From NCBI RefSeq assembly GCF_013389365.1, contig NZ_JACADJ010000005.1, positions 1 through 64,000 on the forward strand: a stretch of 64,000 nt of DNA, given 5' to 3'. Positions 22,960 to 32,600 of the stretch are shown here, piece after piece. A program made the translations under genes and the position numbers. This DNA comes from Desulfobacter latus (lineage in GTDB: Bacteria > Desulfobacterota > Desulfobacteria > Desulfobacterales > Desulfobacteraceae). Under the pieces are notes generated by a model that did not search any database, had not been told where the DNA came from, and worked only from the letters and a program-made list of their open reading frames with translations. The stretch's first letter is position 1. The number at the start of each line of letters is the position of its first letter.

Positions 22960-24714
22960 ATGAAATCAACAAAACCCAGATTGTCTACAGAACGCAGGCA
23001 AAAAATTATCCGGATGGTGTTTGCACACTGGAAAAGAATTGCCCTGGCGGCTTTATGTATGGTGGTGGTGGCAGGGGCCAACGGTAGCATGGCCCTGCTG
23101 GTTAAACCGGTGCTTGATGATATTTTTATTGCCAAAGACAGTACCAAGTTATTGCTCATCCCCGGCCTTGCCATCCTGGTATTTTTTCTAAAAGGCGCCG
23201 GTTCATACGGGTCGCAATACCTGATGAATCATGTGGGGCAGCGTATTATCCGCGATTTCCAGGACAGTCTTTATGAAAAGATCATGGACCTGCCCATTGC
23301 CTATATCCACAAAGAAAAGACCGGGGCGCTTATGTCCCGGATCACCAATGATGTCAATATTATCAAAGGCATGGTGTCCACGGCTGTTATCAGTTTGTTT
23401 CGGGATTCTTTTTCTGTTGTGGCGTTTTTGTTTGTTATTTTTTACCGGGACTGGCAACTTGCGTTAGGCGCTTTTGTTGTCCTGCCCGTTGCCTTTTATC
23501 CCATCGTCATATTCGGTAAACGAATCCGGAAATTTTCCACAGGCTCCCAGGAAACCATGGCAGATCTTAACGCCTTTCTGCATGAAACTTTTTCCGGGGC
23601 AAAAATTATTAAAATATTCAATCTTCAGGCCTTTGAAACGGCCAGATTCAAGGAAAAAACCAGAGAGCTGTTTCATTTAGAAATGAAAAAAGTGATGACA
23701 CGGGCATTGTCTTCCCCGGTTATGGAATTTTTAGGCGGGTTAGGTATCGCGTTTGTTATCTGGTTCGGCGGGGTGCGGGTGGTCAACGGCACGTCTACCC
23801 CGGGTGTGTTTTTCTCTTTTTTGACTGCCGTGATGATGCTTTATGACCCGGTGAAGAAATTATCCAACCTGAATAATACCATCCAGGAGGGCGTGGCGGC
23901 CGCATCCAGGGTTTTTGATGTGCTGGAAACCCAAAATGATGTGGTGGACAAACCCGATGCCCGGACCCTTAAGGCGTCATCCTGTGATGTGGTTTTTGAT
24001 AACGTTTCCTTTGCCTACGGCCCTGAAGAACCTTTGGCCTTAAAGCACATCAATCTTAAGGCCGCACCCGGAGAGACCCTGGCGTTAGTCGGCATGAGCG
24101 GCGGCGGGAAAACCAGCCTGGTGAACCTGATCCCAAGGCTTTATGATGTGGTCGAGGGCGGTGTGTTTGTTGGCGGACACGATGTCCGGGACCTGACAAT
24201 TGCGTCCCTTCGGGACCATATTTCCATTGTGACCCAGGAACCCATTTTATTTAACGAGACCGTGCGGGACAATATCCGGTATGGTAAAATGGATGCGGAT
24301 GATGCCACGGTTGAAGCGGCAGCCAAGGCTGCCTTTGCCCATGATTTTATCTGCGTTTTTCCCAAGGGGTATGATACCGTAATCGGAGAACTGGGATCGC
24401 GTTTGTCCGGGGGAGAAAAGCAGCGGATCTGCATTGCAAGGGCGCTTTTGAAAAATGCGCCGGTGCTGATTTTAGACGAGGCAACCTCGGCCCTGGATTC
24501 CCAGGCGGAGAAAGTTGTACAAAAGGCTTTGGAAAATTTAATGGCGGGCCGTACAGCCTTTGTCATTGCTCACAGACTGTCCACCATAGATTACGCCTCC
24601 CGGATTATTGTGCTCAAAAATGGTACCATTGTAGAACAAGGTGTCCATGATGACTTGATGGCTGCAAAAGGCTTTTATTATAGATTGCAGTCCATGCAAA
24701 CTTCAAAAAATTAA
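22960..24714 (+). CDS. msbA: Lipid A/phospholipid ABC exporter MsbA
   Basis: A 584-residue half-transporter with six membrane helices in the first 330 residues and one ATP-binding domain. Walker A is GMSGGGKTSL (about 378), the signature is LSGGEKQR (about 483), and Walker B with the D-loop is ILDEATSALD. It flips core-lipid A across the inner membrane using ATP and works as a homodimer. It is followed after 22 bp by a trm112-like gene and is divergent from waaA. Length and motif spacing are typical; other lipid exporters of this family are possible, but the LPS context favours MsbA. Confidence 0.9.
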   Translation: MKSTKPRLSTERRQKIIRMVFAHWKRIALAALCMVVVAGANGSMALLVKPVLDDIFIAKDSTKLLLIPGLAILVFFLKGAGSYGSQYLMNHVGQRIIRDFQDSLYEKIMDLPIAYIHKEKTGALMSRITNDVNIIKGMVSTAVISLFRDSFSVVAFLFVIFYRDWQLALGAFVVLPVAFYPIVIFGKRIRKFSTGSQETMADLNAFLHETFSGAKIIKIFNLQAFETARFKEKTRELFHLEMKKVMTRALSSPVMEFLGGLGIAFVIWFGGVRVVNGTSTPGVFFSFLTAVMMLYDPVKKLSNLNNTIQEGVAAASRVFDVLETQNDVVDKPDARTLKASSCDVVFDNVSFAYGPEEPLALKHINLKAAPGETLALVGMSGGGKTSLVNLIPRLYDVVEGGVFVGGHDVRDLTIASLRDHISIVTQEPILFNETVRDNIRYGKMDADDATVEAAAKAAFAHDFICVFPKGYDTVIGELGSRLSGGEKQRICIARALLKNAPVLILDEATSALDSQAEKVVQKALENLMAGRTAFVIAHRLSTIDYASRIIVLKNGTIVEQGVHDDLMAAKGFYYRLQSMQTSKN

Positions 24715-24736
24715 TACTATTCAAGGAGATCGCGCC

Positions 24737-24910
24737 ATGGCTGTATCAAAGGAACTGCTTGAAATTCTTGTCTGTCCCAAATGCAAAGGTCCTGTGGAAC
24801 TGACCGAGACAGAGGACGGCTTGATCTGCAACACCTGTGCCCTTAAATACGAAATCAGGGATGATATTCCCATTATGCTCATTGACGAGGCAATCCCCGT
24901 TAAACAATGA
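24737..24910 (+). CDS. Trm112/YcaR-like zinc-ribbon protein
   Basis: A 57-residue protein, MAVSKELLEILVCPKCKGPV onward, with CPKC and CNTC forming a zinc ribbon. The conserved closing segment is YEIRDDIPIMLIDEA. This is the UPF0434/Trm112 family, which in bacteria often sits among LPS genes (next to lpxK or kdsB), matching the location after msbA. Trm112 proteins in eukaryotes and archaea activate methyltransferases; the bacterial role is unclear. AAGGAGA precedes the ATG. Its TGA overlaps the ATG of the next gene (ATGA), so translation is coupled. Confidence 0.85.
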   Translation: MAVSKELLEILVCPKCKGPVELTETEDGLICNTCALKYEIRDDIPIMLIDEAIPVKQ

Positions 24911-25440
24911 GTACACCTAAAGCCCCGGCACCGGCCAAGCTTGTGATGTCGGTTTTCATGAAAGATAAGACGGTCCTGGAATCGGTCTTCCCCCGCCTTG
25001 AAGCTGTGGGCGGTCCTGTGGACATGATTTCTCCCTGGCTGGATTTTGATTTTACGGATTATTATTACAGAGAAATGGGAGAACCGTTGTTTCGCAGGCT
25101 TATTGCATTCAAACCGCTTATGGAACAGGATGCCCTTGCTTCGATTAAGCTTGACACCAACAGGATTGAAGCGGACTGCCTGGACCAAAACAATAGAACC
25201 ATCAATATTGACCCGGGGTATCTTTTGTCTTCCCGGTTTATCCTGGCCACGGGAAAGGAGTATTCCCACAGGATTTACATCGGACAGAAAATTTATGCCG
25301 ATCTGACATTAATGTACACCAAAAAAGGCTTTAAAACCCTGGCGTGGACTTACCCGGATTATGCCTCCGATGCTGTACTCAAATTTCTAACGCAGCTTAG
25401 GCGCAAATATCTTGCGGATCTTAGGGCTATAAAAGGATAA
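24907..25440 (+). CDS. DUF4416 family protein
   Basis: A 177-residue protein with the DUF4416 pattern: KLVMSVFMKDKTVLESVFPR, YYYREMGEPLFRRLIAF, NIDPGYLLSSRFILATGKEYSHRIYIGQ, and YADLTLMYTKKGFKTLAWTYPDYAS. The family is common in Desulfobacterota and related phyla and has no established function. It starts inside the stop of the zinc-ribbon gene and ends 5 bp before yicC, so it belongs to the same operon. No membrane segment or signal peptide is visible. Confidence 0.8.
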   Translation: MSTPKAPAPAKLVMSVFMKDKTVLESVFPRLEAVGGPVDMISPWLDFDFTDYYYREMGEPLFRRLIAFKPLMEQDALASIKLDTNRIEADCLDQNNRTINIDPGYLLSSRFILATGKEYSHRIYIGQKIYADLTLMYTKKGFKTLAWTYPDYASDAVLKFLTQLRRKYLADLRAIKG

Positions 25441-25445
25441 TTATT

Positions 25446-26330
25446 ATGATAAAAAGCATGACCGCTTTTGCCAAAGTGTCGCACACCCTGGATACCCTGA
25501 CTGTGGAGATGACCGTTCGCGCTTATAATTCCCGGTTCCTTGATTTTTCGATTTATCTGCCTGAAACCTGTCAGCCCTTTGAAGAGGACATTAAAAAGAT
25601 CATGGGACAGTTCCATACCCGGGGCAGACTAGAGATCCGGGCAAGCCTGGCGGACCAGTCCCTGGACCAGGATTTGTTCGAGGTGGATACGATCAAGGCC
25701 AAAGCCTATTATAACGCATTGAAAACGGTCCGGGACACCCTTGCGCTTTCCGGTGATATTGCCCTGGAAACCGTACTCGGAGCTAAGCAGGTTATTGTGG
25801 CGGCAAAACCTGAAGTCAATCTGGCGCATCTCCGTTCAGCATTGTGTGACACGGCCCGCAATGCGGCTCAGGCGCTTGACCGCATGCGAAAGCGTGAGGG
25901 GGAAAACCTGTACCAGGATTTAACCCGTCGTATGGCAGACATTGAACAGCGTATGGCAGATGTTGAAGAACAGGCCAAAACCATACCCGATGTTTACAAG
26001 ACCCGGCTCAAGGAACGCCTGGCCGTGCTGACTGCCGAGGACGGGGATTGTCTTGATCCGGTCCGGTTGGCCCAGGAAACCGCGTTGCTTGCGGACAAAA
26101 GTGATGTATCCGAGGAGATTGTCCGGGTACACAGCCACATAAAACTGTTCCGGGAGGTCATGGATGAAAATGAGTCCCAGGGCAGAAAGCTCAATTTTTT
26201 GATCCAGGAGTTTAACCGGGAATTTAATACCATTGGTTCCAAAGCCGGTAATGCAACCTTGTCCCATGCCGTGGTCGACCTGAAATCCGAGCTGGAAAAG
26301 ATCCGGGAGCAGGTTCAGAATATTGAATAG
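25446..26330 (+). CDS. yicC: YicC/YloC family endoribonuclease
   Basis: A 294-residue protein, [15 protein letters not shown] at the N-terminus, with the family's [16 protein letters not shown] motif. A long helical middle follows, and a DUF1732 C-terminus ([41 protein letters not shown]) closing with [19 protein letters not shown]. YicC proteins are endoribonucleases implicated in small RNA turnover and stationary-phase survival. The order yicC-remA-gmk is conserved in many bacteria. Length is normal. Confidence 0.9.
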   Translation: MIKSMTAFAKVSHTLDTLTVEMTVRAYNSRFLDFSIYLPETCQPFEEDIKKIMGQFHTRGRLEIRASLADQSLDQDLFEVDTIKAKAYYNALKTVRDTLALSGDIALETVLGAKQVIVAAKPEVNLAHLRSALCDTARNAAQALDRMRKREGENLYQDLTRRMADIEQRMADVEEQAKTIPDVYKTRLKERLAVLTAEDGDCLDPVRLAQETALLADKSDVSEEIVRVHSHIKLFREVMDENESQGRKLNFLIQEFNREFNTIGSKAGNATLSHAVVDLKSELEKIREQVQNIE

Positions 26331-26349
26331 AGTTGGAAAAAGGAAGAGT

Positions 26350-26622
26350 ATGGAGCAGCCGCTTTTGGTGATTGGTTTTGGCAATACGGTGGTGGCAAAC
26401 CGGGTGGTGGCGATTTTATCCCCGAACTCATCGCCCATGAAGCGGATCAAGGATCAAGCCAGAGAGGACCGGCGCCTCATTGACGTGACCCATGGCAGAA
26501 AAACCCGGGCCATCATTGTAACAGACTCCAACCATGTGATTCTGTCCGCGGTTCAGGCGGAAACGGTCTCCGCACGCTTTGAGGCCCTGATCCAAAACCC
26601 CGGCGTACGCCAGGAGGAATAG
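26350..26622 (+). CDS. RemA-like regulator (DUF370)
   Basis: A 90-residue protein starting [20 protein letters not shown]. The ATG at 26350 has AGGAAGAG before it and is preferred over a TTG at 26323 that overlaps yicC. The DUF370 signature is present: [20 protein letters not shown] and [19 protein letters not shown]. In Bacillus, RemA is a DNA-binding activator of matrix genes. In other phyla the gene simply precedes gmk, and its targets are unknown. It ends 2 bp before gmk. Confidence 0.85.
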   Translation: MEQPLLVIGFGNTVVANRVVAILSPNSSPMKRIKDQAREDRRLIDVTHGRKTRAIIVTDSNHVILSAVQAETVSARFEALIQNPGVRQEE

Positions 26623-26624
26623 GT

Positions 26625-27185
26625 ATGACGGCAAAACTTTTTATTGTTTCAGCACCCTCAGGTGCCGGCAAGACAACGCTTATCAAAGAATTTTTGAAGC
26701 AGTTTGACAACCTGGTATATTCTATTTCCCACACCACCCGCAGCCCCCGGCAGGGGGAGGTTCATGGAAAGGATTATTTTTTTACGGATAAGGCACAATT
26801 TATGGAAATGGTAGAATCCGGCCAAATGCTGGAATGGGCAACAGTCCACGGCAATTGCTACGGTACCTCCAGACCGTTTGTTCAGGAACAACTTGCCGCA
26901 GGCCAAAGTGTTTTATTGGATATTGATGTCCAGGGGGGACGTCAGATTATGGATTTTGACCTGGATTCCGTTTCCATATTCATCATGCCGCCGTCTTTAG
27001 CGGTGCTTGAACAGCGACTGCGAGGCAGGGGAACCGATACTGACGAAGTGATCCGTACGCGCCTGGCGAATGCAAAAGAAGAAATTGCACAGAAATCCTT
27101 GTATGCCCATGTGGTGGTCAATGATGTGCTGGAGGATGCGGTTGCCGAATTTATTGCCATTGTTGAACAGGAGACTGGGAACTGA
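26625..27185 (+). CDS. gmk: Guanylate kinase
   Basis: A 186-residue enzyme that phosphorylates GMP to GDP. The P-loop is SAPSGAGKTTLIKEF (residues 9-23). The GMP-binding region follows, with SISHTTRSPRQGEVHGKDYFF and LEWATVHGNCYGTS. The lid region is RLRGRGTDTDEVIRTRL. Length is slightly under the usual 200 or so. Its last base overlaps the start of the next gene. Confidence 0.95.
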   Translation: MTAKLFIVSAPSGAGKTTLIKEFLKQFDNLVYSISHTTRSPRQGEVHGKDYFFTDKAQFMEMVESGQMLEWATVHGNCYGTSRPFVQEQLAAGQSVLLDIDVQGGRQIMDFDLDSVSIFIMPPSLAVLEQRLRGRGTDTDEVIRTRLANAKEEIAQKSLYAHVVVNDVLEDAVAEFIAIVEQETGN

Positions 27186-28015
27186 TGGCCGGCAAACCCG
27201 CCTGCCAGGGTCGGAGACGCAAATCCCGGGGGCATGGACGAAAAAATGAAATTCGAAATTCCGGGGATAAAGAGATCCTTTACGGATATCACTCGGTGTT
27301 GGAAGCCCTGAAAGCCGGGCGCCGTAAATTTGAATCCATCATGATATATGAGAACCGGTCTGATAAACGTGTGCAGGCTGTGGCCGATCTGGCCGGGGAA
27401 AAACAGGTGACTGTTCAACCCCTTTCCGGTGAGGCGCTGGACCGGTTGGCCGGTTTTGGCCGTCACCAGGGCATTGCCGCCAGGGTGTCGTCCTTTCCGG
27501 TTCAGTCCGTCCCTGCGTTGTTCAAGCAGATCGAACCCCGGAGAGATTCGTTTTTTATTCTGATCCTTGAAAGCATTGAAGATCCCCAGAATACCGGTGC
27601 GTTGATCCGCACGGCCCTGTGTGCCGGCGTTGATTACATTGTGATGCCAAAAGACCGGTGTGCCCTGCCGTCTGCCGGGGTCTCCCGCAGTTCAGCCGGG
27701 GCCATGGAGCATGCCCCTATCTTTTTAGCCACCAATCTGTCGGTTCTGATCCGTGACCTTAAAAAATATGGCGTCTGGGTGTCCGGTCTGGATGCCGGTG
27801 CAGATAAAGGCCTTTTTGAGGCAGACCTGACCGGTAACCTGGTCCTTGTGGTGGGGGGCGAGCATACCGGGCTGCGACCCGGGATAAGAAAAGCGTGTGA
27901 TTTTATCCTGTCTATCCCCATGGATACTCATATCACATCGCTGAATGCGTCTGTGGCAGGCGGTATTGCCATGTTTGAGGCCCGCCGCCAGCGCCTGGCT
28001 TTTCTCAAGTCCTGA
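27185..28015 (+). CDS. rlmB: 23S rRNA 2'-O-methyltransferase (TrmH/SpoU family, RlmB-like)
   Basis: A 276-residue SpoU-class methyltransferase. A basic N-terminal extension (about 1-28) precedes the substrate-binding domain (ILYGYHSVLEALKAGRRKFE). The knotted SAM-binding fold follows, with the three SpoU motifs: NTGALIRTALCAGVD, LVVGGEHTGLRPG and SLNASVAGGIAMFEARRQR. RlmB methylates a guanosine in the peptidyl-transferase region of 23S rRNA; a close paralogue with another RNA target is possible. It overlaps gmk by one base and comF by one base, so the three are translated as one unit. Confidence 0.85.
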   Translation: MAGKPACQGRRRKSRGHGRKNEIRNSGDKEILYGYHSVLEALKAGRRKFESIMIYENRSDKRVQAVADLAGEKQVTVQPLSGEALDRLAGFGRHQGIAARVSSFPVQSVPALFKQIEPRRDSFFILILESIEDPQNTGALIRTALCAGVDYIVMPKDRCALPSAGVSRSSAGAMEHAPIFLATNLSVLIRDLKKYGVWVSGLDAGADKGLFEADLTGNLVLVVGGEHTGLRPGIRKACDFILSIPMDTHITSLNASVAGGIAMFEARRQRLAFLKS

Positions 28016-28782
28016 TGATAAAAAAATTGGTCAAAAAGACCGGTACCGGGATCGGTAAACTGGTATTTCCGGACAAATGCCTGGCGTGCGGTAAATACAT
28101 TAAAAATCCCACAGATACACCGTTGAGCGTCTGCTTCTGCCACACATGCCTGGGCCAGGCGCTGCCGGTATTTGATCACCCGTTTTGCCCTGCCTGTGGC
28201 CGTTGTTTTGAATCCGGACCGGATCATCTGTGTGGCGCCTGTCTTGAAACCCCCATGGCACTGCAGCGTGTCAGGGCGGCATTTATGTACAAGGATCTCA
28301 TACAAAAGGCCCTGGGATTGTTTAAATACCAATCAAAGCTCAGTCTGGCCCGTCCCTTTGAACGTTATCTGTTTCAGGCCTTTGCCACCCATTTTGATAT
28401 GGATCGCTTTCATCTGATCCTGCCCATTCCCCTCCATGGATCAAAGGCTAAAAAGCGCGGATTCAACCAGTCTTATTTTCTTGTCCGACATTTTCCCCGG
28501 CTATACAGGGATGCCTATGACCGGTCGGCACCATGGCGTATTGATATCAGCAGCTTTGCCCGGGTTCGGGCAACGGTCAGCCAGACCGGCTTAGATCATC
28601 AGGCTCGGAAAAAGAATTTGACCCAGGCCTTTGCCTGCCCGAAACCTGACCGTATCAAAGGTAAGAATATTCTTTTGGTGGATGATGTGTTTACCACAGG
28701 GGCCACCTGTGATGCTGCAGCCCGGACCCTTTTGGCGGCAGGGGCTGCCGGTGTTTCTGCTCTGGTTCTGGCCCGGGCCTGA
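28015..28782 (+). CDS. comF: ComF family phosphoribosyltransferase-like protein
   Basis: A 255-residue protein with the ComF layout: an N-terminal zinc-binding region with CxxC pairs (CLACG, CHTC, CPACG, CGAC), then a phosphoribosyltransferase fold with FKYQSKLSLARPF, KKRGFNQSYFLV and the PRPP motif ILLVDDVFTTGAT. In Gram-negatives the family (GntX/ComFC) is linked to DNA uptake and DNA use. No other competence genes are close. Length is normal. Confidence 0.9.
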   Translation: MIKKLVKKTGTGIGKLVFPDKCLACGKYIKNPTDTPLSVCFCHTCLGQALPVFDHPFCPACGRCFESGPDHLCGACLETPMALQRVRAAFMYKDLIQKALGLFKYQSKLSLARPFERYLFQAFATHFDMDRFHLILPIPLHGSKAKKRGFNQSYFLVRHFPRLYRDAYDRSAPWRIDISSFARVRATVSQTGLDHQARKKNLTQAFACPKPDRIKGKNILLVDDVFTTGATCDAAARTLLAAGAAGVSALVLARA

Positions 28783-28815
28783 GTCGGCAAACTTTTTTCA
28801 TCTCTCAAGAAAGTT

Positions 28816-28844
28816 TTGACAAACCGGTAATAAGACTCTAAAAT
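28816..28844 (+). promoter_or_regulatory. Sigma70-type promoter of the vapBC-like pair
   Basis: TTGACA (28816-28821), a 17-bp spacer and TAAAAT (28839-28844) give a near-consensus promoter 34 bp before the antitoxin ATG. Toxin-antitoxin pairs of this type are usually autorepressed; no clear palindrome is seen here. Confidence 0.75.
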
Positions 28845-28878
28845 CATGACCATGGTTAAGACTATGGTTGGAGGTACT

Positions 28879-29112
28879 ATGAAAACGGTTACAAAAAGTG
28901 TTTTAAAAGCAAAGATGCTCGCCTATTTCCGGGAGGTGGAGGAAACAGGCGAGGAATTGATTGTACTCAACTACAATAAGCCGGTATTAAGAATAAGTCC
29001 TTACAAAGAAAAAAAAACGTTTGATGATATTTTTGGCGCCTATCAGGACAAAATGACCTATTCCGAACCCCTTGAAACTGGAACCCAGGAGGAATGGGGA
29101 GAGCTTGCGTGA
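28879..29112 (+). CDS. Antitoxin, Phd/YefM-like (VapB partner)
   Basis: A 77-residue protein, MKTVTKSVLKAKMLAYFREV. The GGAGG at 28870-28874 places the start at the ATG of 28879 rather than 28846. The N-terminal part (about 1-50) has the Phd/YefM look: a short strand, a helix, EELIVLNYNKPVLRISPY. The C-terminal half (DDIFGAYQDKMTYSEPLETG) would wrap the toxin. It overlaps the PIN toxin gene by GTGA, the usual coupling in type II systems. Confidence 0.8.
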   Translation: MKTVTKSVLKAKMLAYFREVEETGEELIVLNYNKPVLRISPYKEKKTFDDIFGAYQDKMTYSEPLETGTQEEWGELA

Positions 29113-29489
29113 TATTTTTAGATACATGCGCCTTGTTGTATTATGCGTTTGAAAGGAAACAGTTATCTTTCACAGCGACTCGAAAGATAGAGGAAAATGA
29201 CGGTTTTTTGATCAGTTCCATCAGCATCTGGGAAATCGGGATCAAGATTAAAAAAGGCAAGCTGAATATCCCCATATCCTTGCAAGAATTTATTTCAAAA
29301 CTCCACCAGGTTCATCATTTTTACATCCTGTCTATTGACGAAAAAATATGGATGGATTCTTTGAACCTGGTCTGGGATCACCGTGATCCGGCTGACAGGG
29401 TTATTGTTGCAAGTGCCGGTGCTAACCATATGGAACTGCTAACCTCGGATCGTATCATTCTTGATTTTTATTTCAAGGCTGTATGGTAA
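29109..29489 (+). CDS. vapC: PIN-domain toxin (VapC family)
   Basis: A 126-residue PIN ribonuclease. The GTG start at 29109 overlaps the antitoxin stop and gives MIFLDTCALLYYA with the first catalytic Asp. The second acidic residue is in SSISIWEIGIKIKKGKL. The third and fourth are in DHRDPADRVIVASA. LLTSDRII closes the fold. VapC toxins cleave tRNA or rRNA to stop growth. The pairing with a Phd-like antitoxin, promoter and coupled start support a functional module between comF and the glmS-like gene. Confidence 0.9.
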   Translation: MIFLDTCALLYYAFERKQLSFTATRKIEENDGFLISSISIWEIGIKIKKGKLNIPISLQEFISKLHQVHHFYILSIDEKIWMDSLNLVWDHRDPADRVIVASAGANHMELLTSDRIILDFYFKAVW

Positions 29490-29505
29490 AGAACAAAGCA
29501 TGTAT

Positions 29506-29658
29506 GGTATTAATTAGTGCTGACGCACGAACAACTAAACGCTGTAATAATAGATAGTTGAAAAAACTTTCGCAGTAATTTGAGTTAAATTGAATCATAC
29601 CCTATTGATATTTCGATAATCGGCATGAAAAGTTATGCGTCAGCACTGGGTATTAATT
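29506..29658. mobile_element. MITE-like element with 12-bp inverted ends and 10-bp direct repeats
   Basis: AGTGCTGACGCA (29516-29527) and its exact inverse (29636-29647) bound a 132-bp noncoding segment. GGTATTAATT directly precedes it (29506-29515) and recurs one base after it (29649-29658), which looks like a target-site duplication. The right copy forms part of the stop region of the glmS-like gene, so the element landed exactly at that gene's end. Confidence 0.65.
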
Positions 29659-32600
29659 TAGCTTTTCAACAATCGCCTCCACAGCCTGTTCCGCCGTGGC
29701 CCCGAACAGGGTCTCAATGTCCACAAGGTTGAGGTATTTATCATCCCATGCCACATTTTTACTTTCAAGAATCCAGTCCTTAAGCCGTGTGTATTTTCCG
29801 CCCAAGGCCTTGATTTTTTTCAGCAGGGTAACGTCGCCTGTGGATTTAAAGGCAATGTTTAAAGACAGAAGGAACTCAATGATGTTGGGAGATGTCGGCG
29901 AAGATGAGAGTACCGGAATCACAAGAATGCTCCGGCTGTCTTTCCGGCCTTTGCCGATATATACGTTACCCTCCCTGACAATGATGTTTTTGGTTCCCTT
30001 GAGCCGGTGATCCGTTTCCACCCGGGAGGACTCATTGGCCAGAATGCCTGTTTTGGAAACCACCTCAATGCGCGTGTCTGCCGTGACTTTTCCTAAAAGG
30101 TTTAAGCCGGTGATGCGGTAAAGCACGGCGCCTTTAACCTCGGATATGATTTCCTGCAGGTTTTTAAGAACCAGTACATTGGTATTGGTAATCAAAGGAA
30201 TCTGGATATTATGTTCAGCCAGGGCATCAAATATAATGCCTTCAAAGCGTTCACTGGTCCGGCTGGTACCCACGGTCACTGTTTTAGCCTGGTGCTTGAT
30301 GGCATCCACGGGCCGGGCCATGGTATTGATGGCCTGGTTCATGGTGTCAAAAAAGGTGGACAGCATATTGGCCGGGGTGCCTTTGACGCCGAAGTCCACT
30401 TCAAAATCCGATACCGGCAGTCTGCCGGACAGATATTTCAGCAGCAAGGTGATGTCGGATACCGTACTCAGACCCATAGCACCGGGAAATTCCCCCTGGC
30501 GCCTTTTCCGGGAAAACTGATTATAGAACGCTGCCACGGTTTCCGCGAATTTGTTCTCTAAAAGCACTTCGTAATCGTCATGGCCCATGTTCTTGAATTC
30601 TTCAATGATATTTTCGATTTTCAGCCTTGCCTCATATAAAAATTTTGATCCGGCATTGATGGCAAGCGCTGCATAGTACCCCCAGATATGTCCCACCAGG
30701 GTATTGAGAACCGGGGCAAAATGTTCCTGGACTTCGGGTATCTTAAACACGGCTTTGGCATATAGATCAAACCGGTTTTCGCCCTGGGTGGTGATCACAA
30801 TGGGACAGGCTTTGTGGGCATGGAAAATGGCTGTATCTTTAATGATGTCCCTGAGTACACTTTCCCGGGTACCGGCGGCACAGACAATGATCAATGGCTC
30901 GCTTGACAGGTCAATATGTTTTTTGTCTTCAACAAAATCCGAGGAGATGGTTTTGTAGCACAGTTCCGACAGTTTGATCCTGATTTCGTCGGCAGATGTT
31001 TTGTTGGCACCGGACCCCACTGTGGCCCAATAATTTTTGGAGATGGCCAGGTTGTCCGCACATGCCTTGATTTCATCGCGCATTTCGATAACGGCTTTCA
31101 TTTTTGCCGGCAGTGCTACCAGCGCAAGGATCTGATCACTGATATAATTTTCACTTCTGGCATTGAGCAGGGCCGCCAGGTGCAGGCCAAGTACGGCGCC
31201 GGCCGTGATCTGGGAATAAAATGCTTTGGTGGAGGCCACGGACATCTCAATGTCCCTGCCGGAACTGGTGTATAATACCCCGTCCACCTTGAAGGTCAGG
31301 TCCGAATCCCTGCGGTTGACAATGGCAAGGCTTTTGGCGCCATGGGCCCGGATCATGTCCACGGTCCGGTTGGTGTCCGTGGTGGTGCCGGACTGGCTGA
31401 TGGCCACAACCAGTGTGTCTGCCATGGCTGTGGCATCGTCACCGTCACAGCCGATGTTGAACCCGGAAAGCTCGGACGCTTTCTGGGCACGTATATCCAT
31501 GGATTTATCCCCCAGGTAATGGGTGAGAAGATCCGCACACCCCTGGGCTGCAATGCCCGCTGTCCCCTGGCCGATGAAATATATTTTTCTTATTTTTCCG
31601 GACCGTAAATCGTTTTCCAGGTCCGGGGGAATAATCGTTTTGTTCAGATTGACATTGAGAAGTCCTGACCCCGGATTCTGTTTGAATTTGTTTTCCAGTG
31701 TTTTTTCAACGGACAGCGGGGATTCGGAGATTTCCTTGAGAAAATAGTGGTTGTAGCCCTGGCGGTCAATGTCCCTGGAGGTGATTTGGCTGGTGAACAC
31801 ATCCGCCCGGGTCAGGGTGATGGGCTGGTAGTCATAATAAAAGGAGCGCACGCCTTCAATACCGCCGGCACCCTCTTGATCCAGGACCACAATCTGGCCC
31901 TTTTCTTCGCCGTTGAGTTTGATATAGTGGCGGGTTTCCTCCACCACCCCGTATAATTCCGATGCCGCAATGTAATGGTCCGGGGCAAGCCCCACAAAAA
32001 TGGCCTGCCCACTGCCTTTCTGGGCCAGAAACAATTTGCCCGGGGCAAGGTCGGTGTGCATGGAAATGGCATGGGACCCTTCAAACTCATTGACCGCCAG
32101 GCGGAATGCCTCTTCGATGGGCGCGCCCATTTTCAGGTGATGTTCAATCTGCAACGGGATCAATTTGGTGTCCGTGGTGATCTGGGGATGAATTTTATCG
32201 TACCGGGCCTCGTATTCGGTTTTCAGTTCCAGGTAGTTGTCAATATCTCCGTTCAGGCAGACATGGATAATGCCGCTTGGGGATATTCCGGAATCTGTGC
32301 GTGTATTGTCCAAAGGATGGCAGTTGGCCTCGGTAATATCACCAACGGATGCCCATCTTGTATGGGCCGAGACCGATGACGACAACGTAGAAAATTCGGC
32401 AAGTGTCTGGAGCAGGTGGTCGTTTTTAATCTGATTTCTGATAAAGGCGATGTTGTCGCCAAGGGCACCTATCTCTGCGGCAAATTTGTAAACAAAACAG
32501 ATGGTAATACGGTTCGGAGAACCTGGCCTGCTGATTTCATTGATCGAAATGGTGTTGTTTGACAGGATCTGTTGATTGCTTCTGTTTTCCAGCCCTTCGG

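Noticed and set aside
22926-22960. TTGACA upstream of msbA as a promoter
   Set aside because: No acceptable -10 lies at normal spacing.
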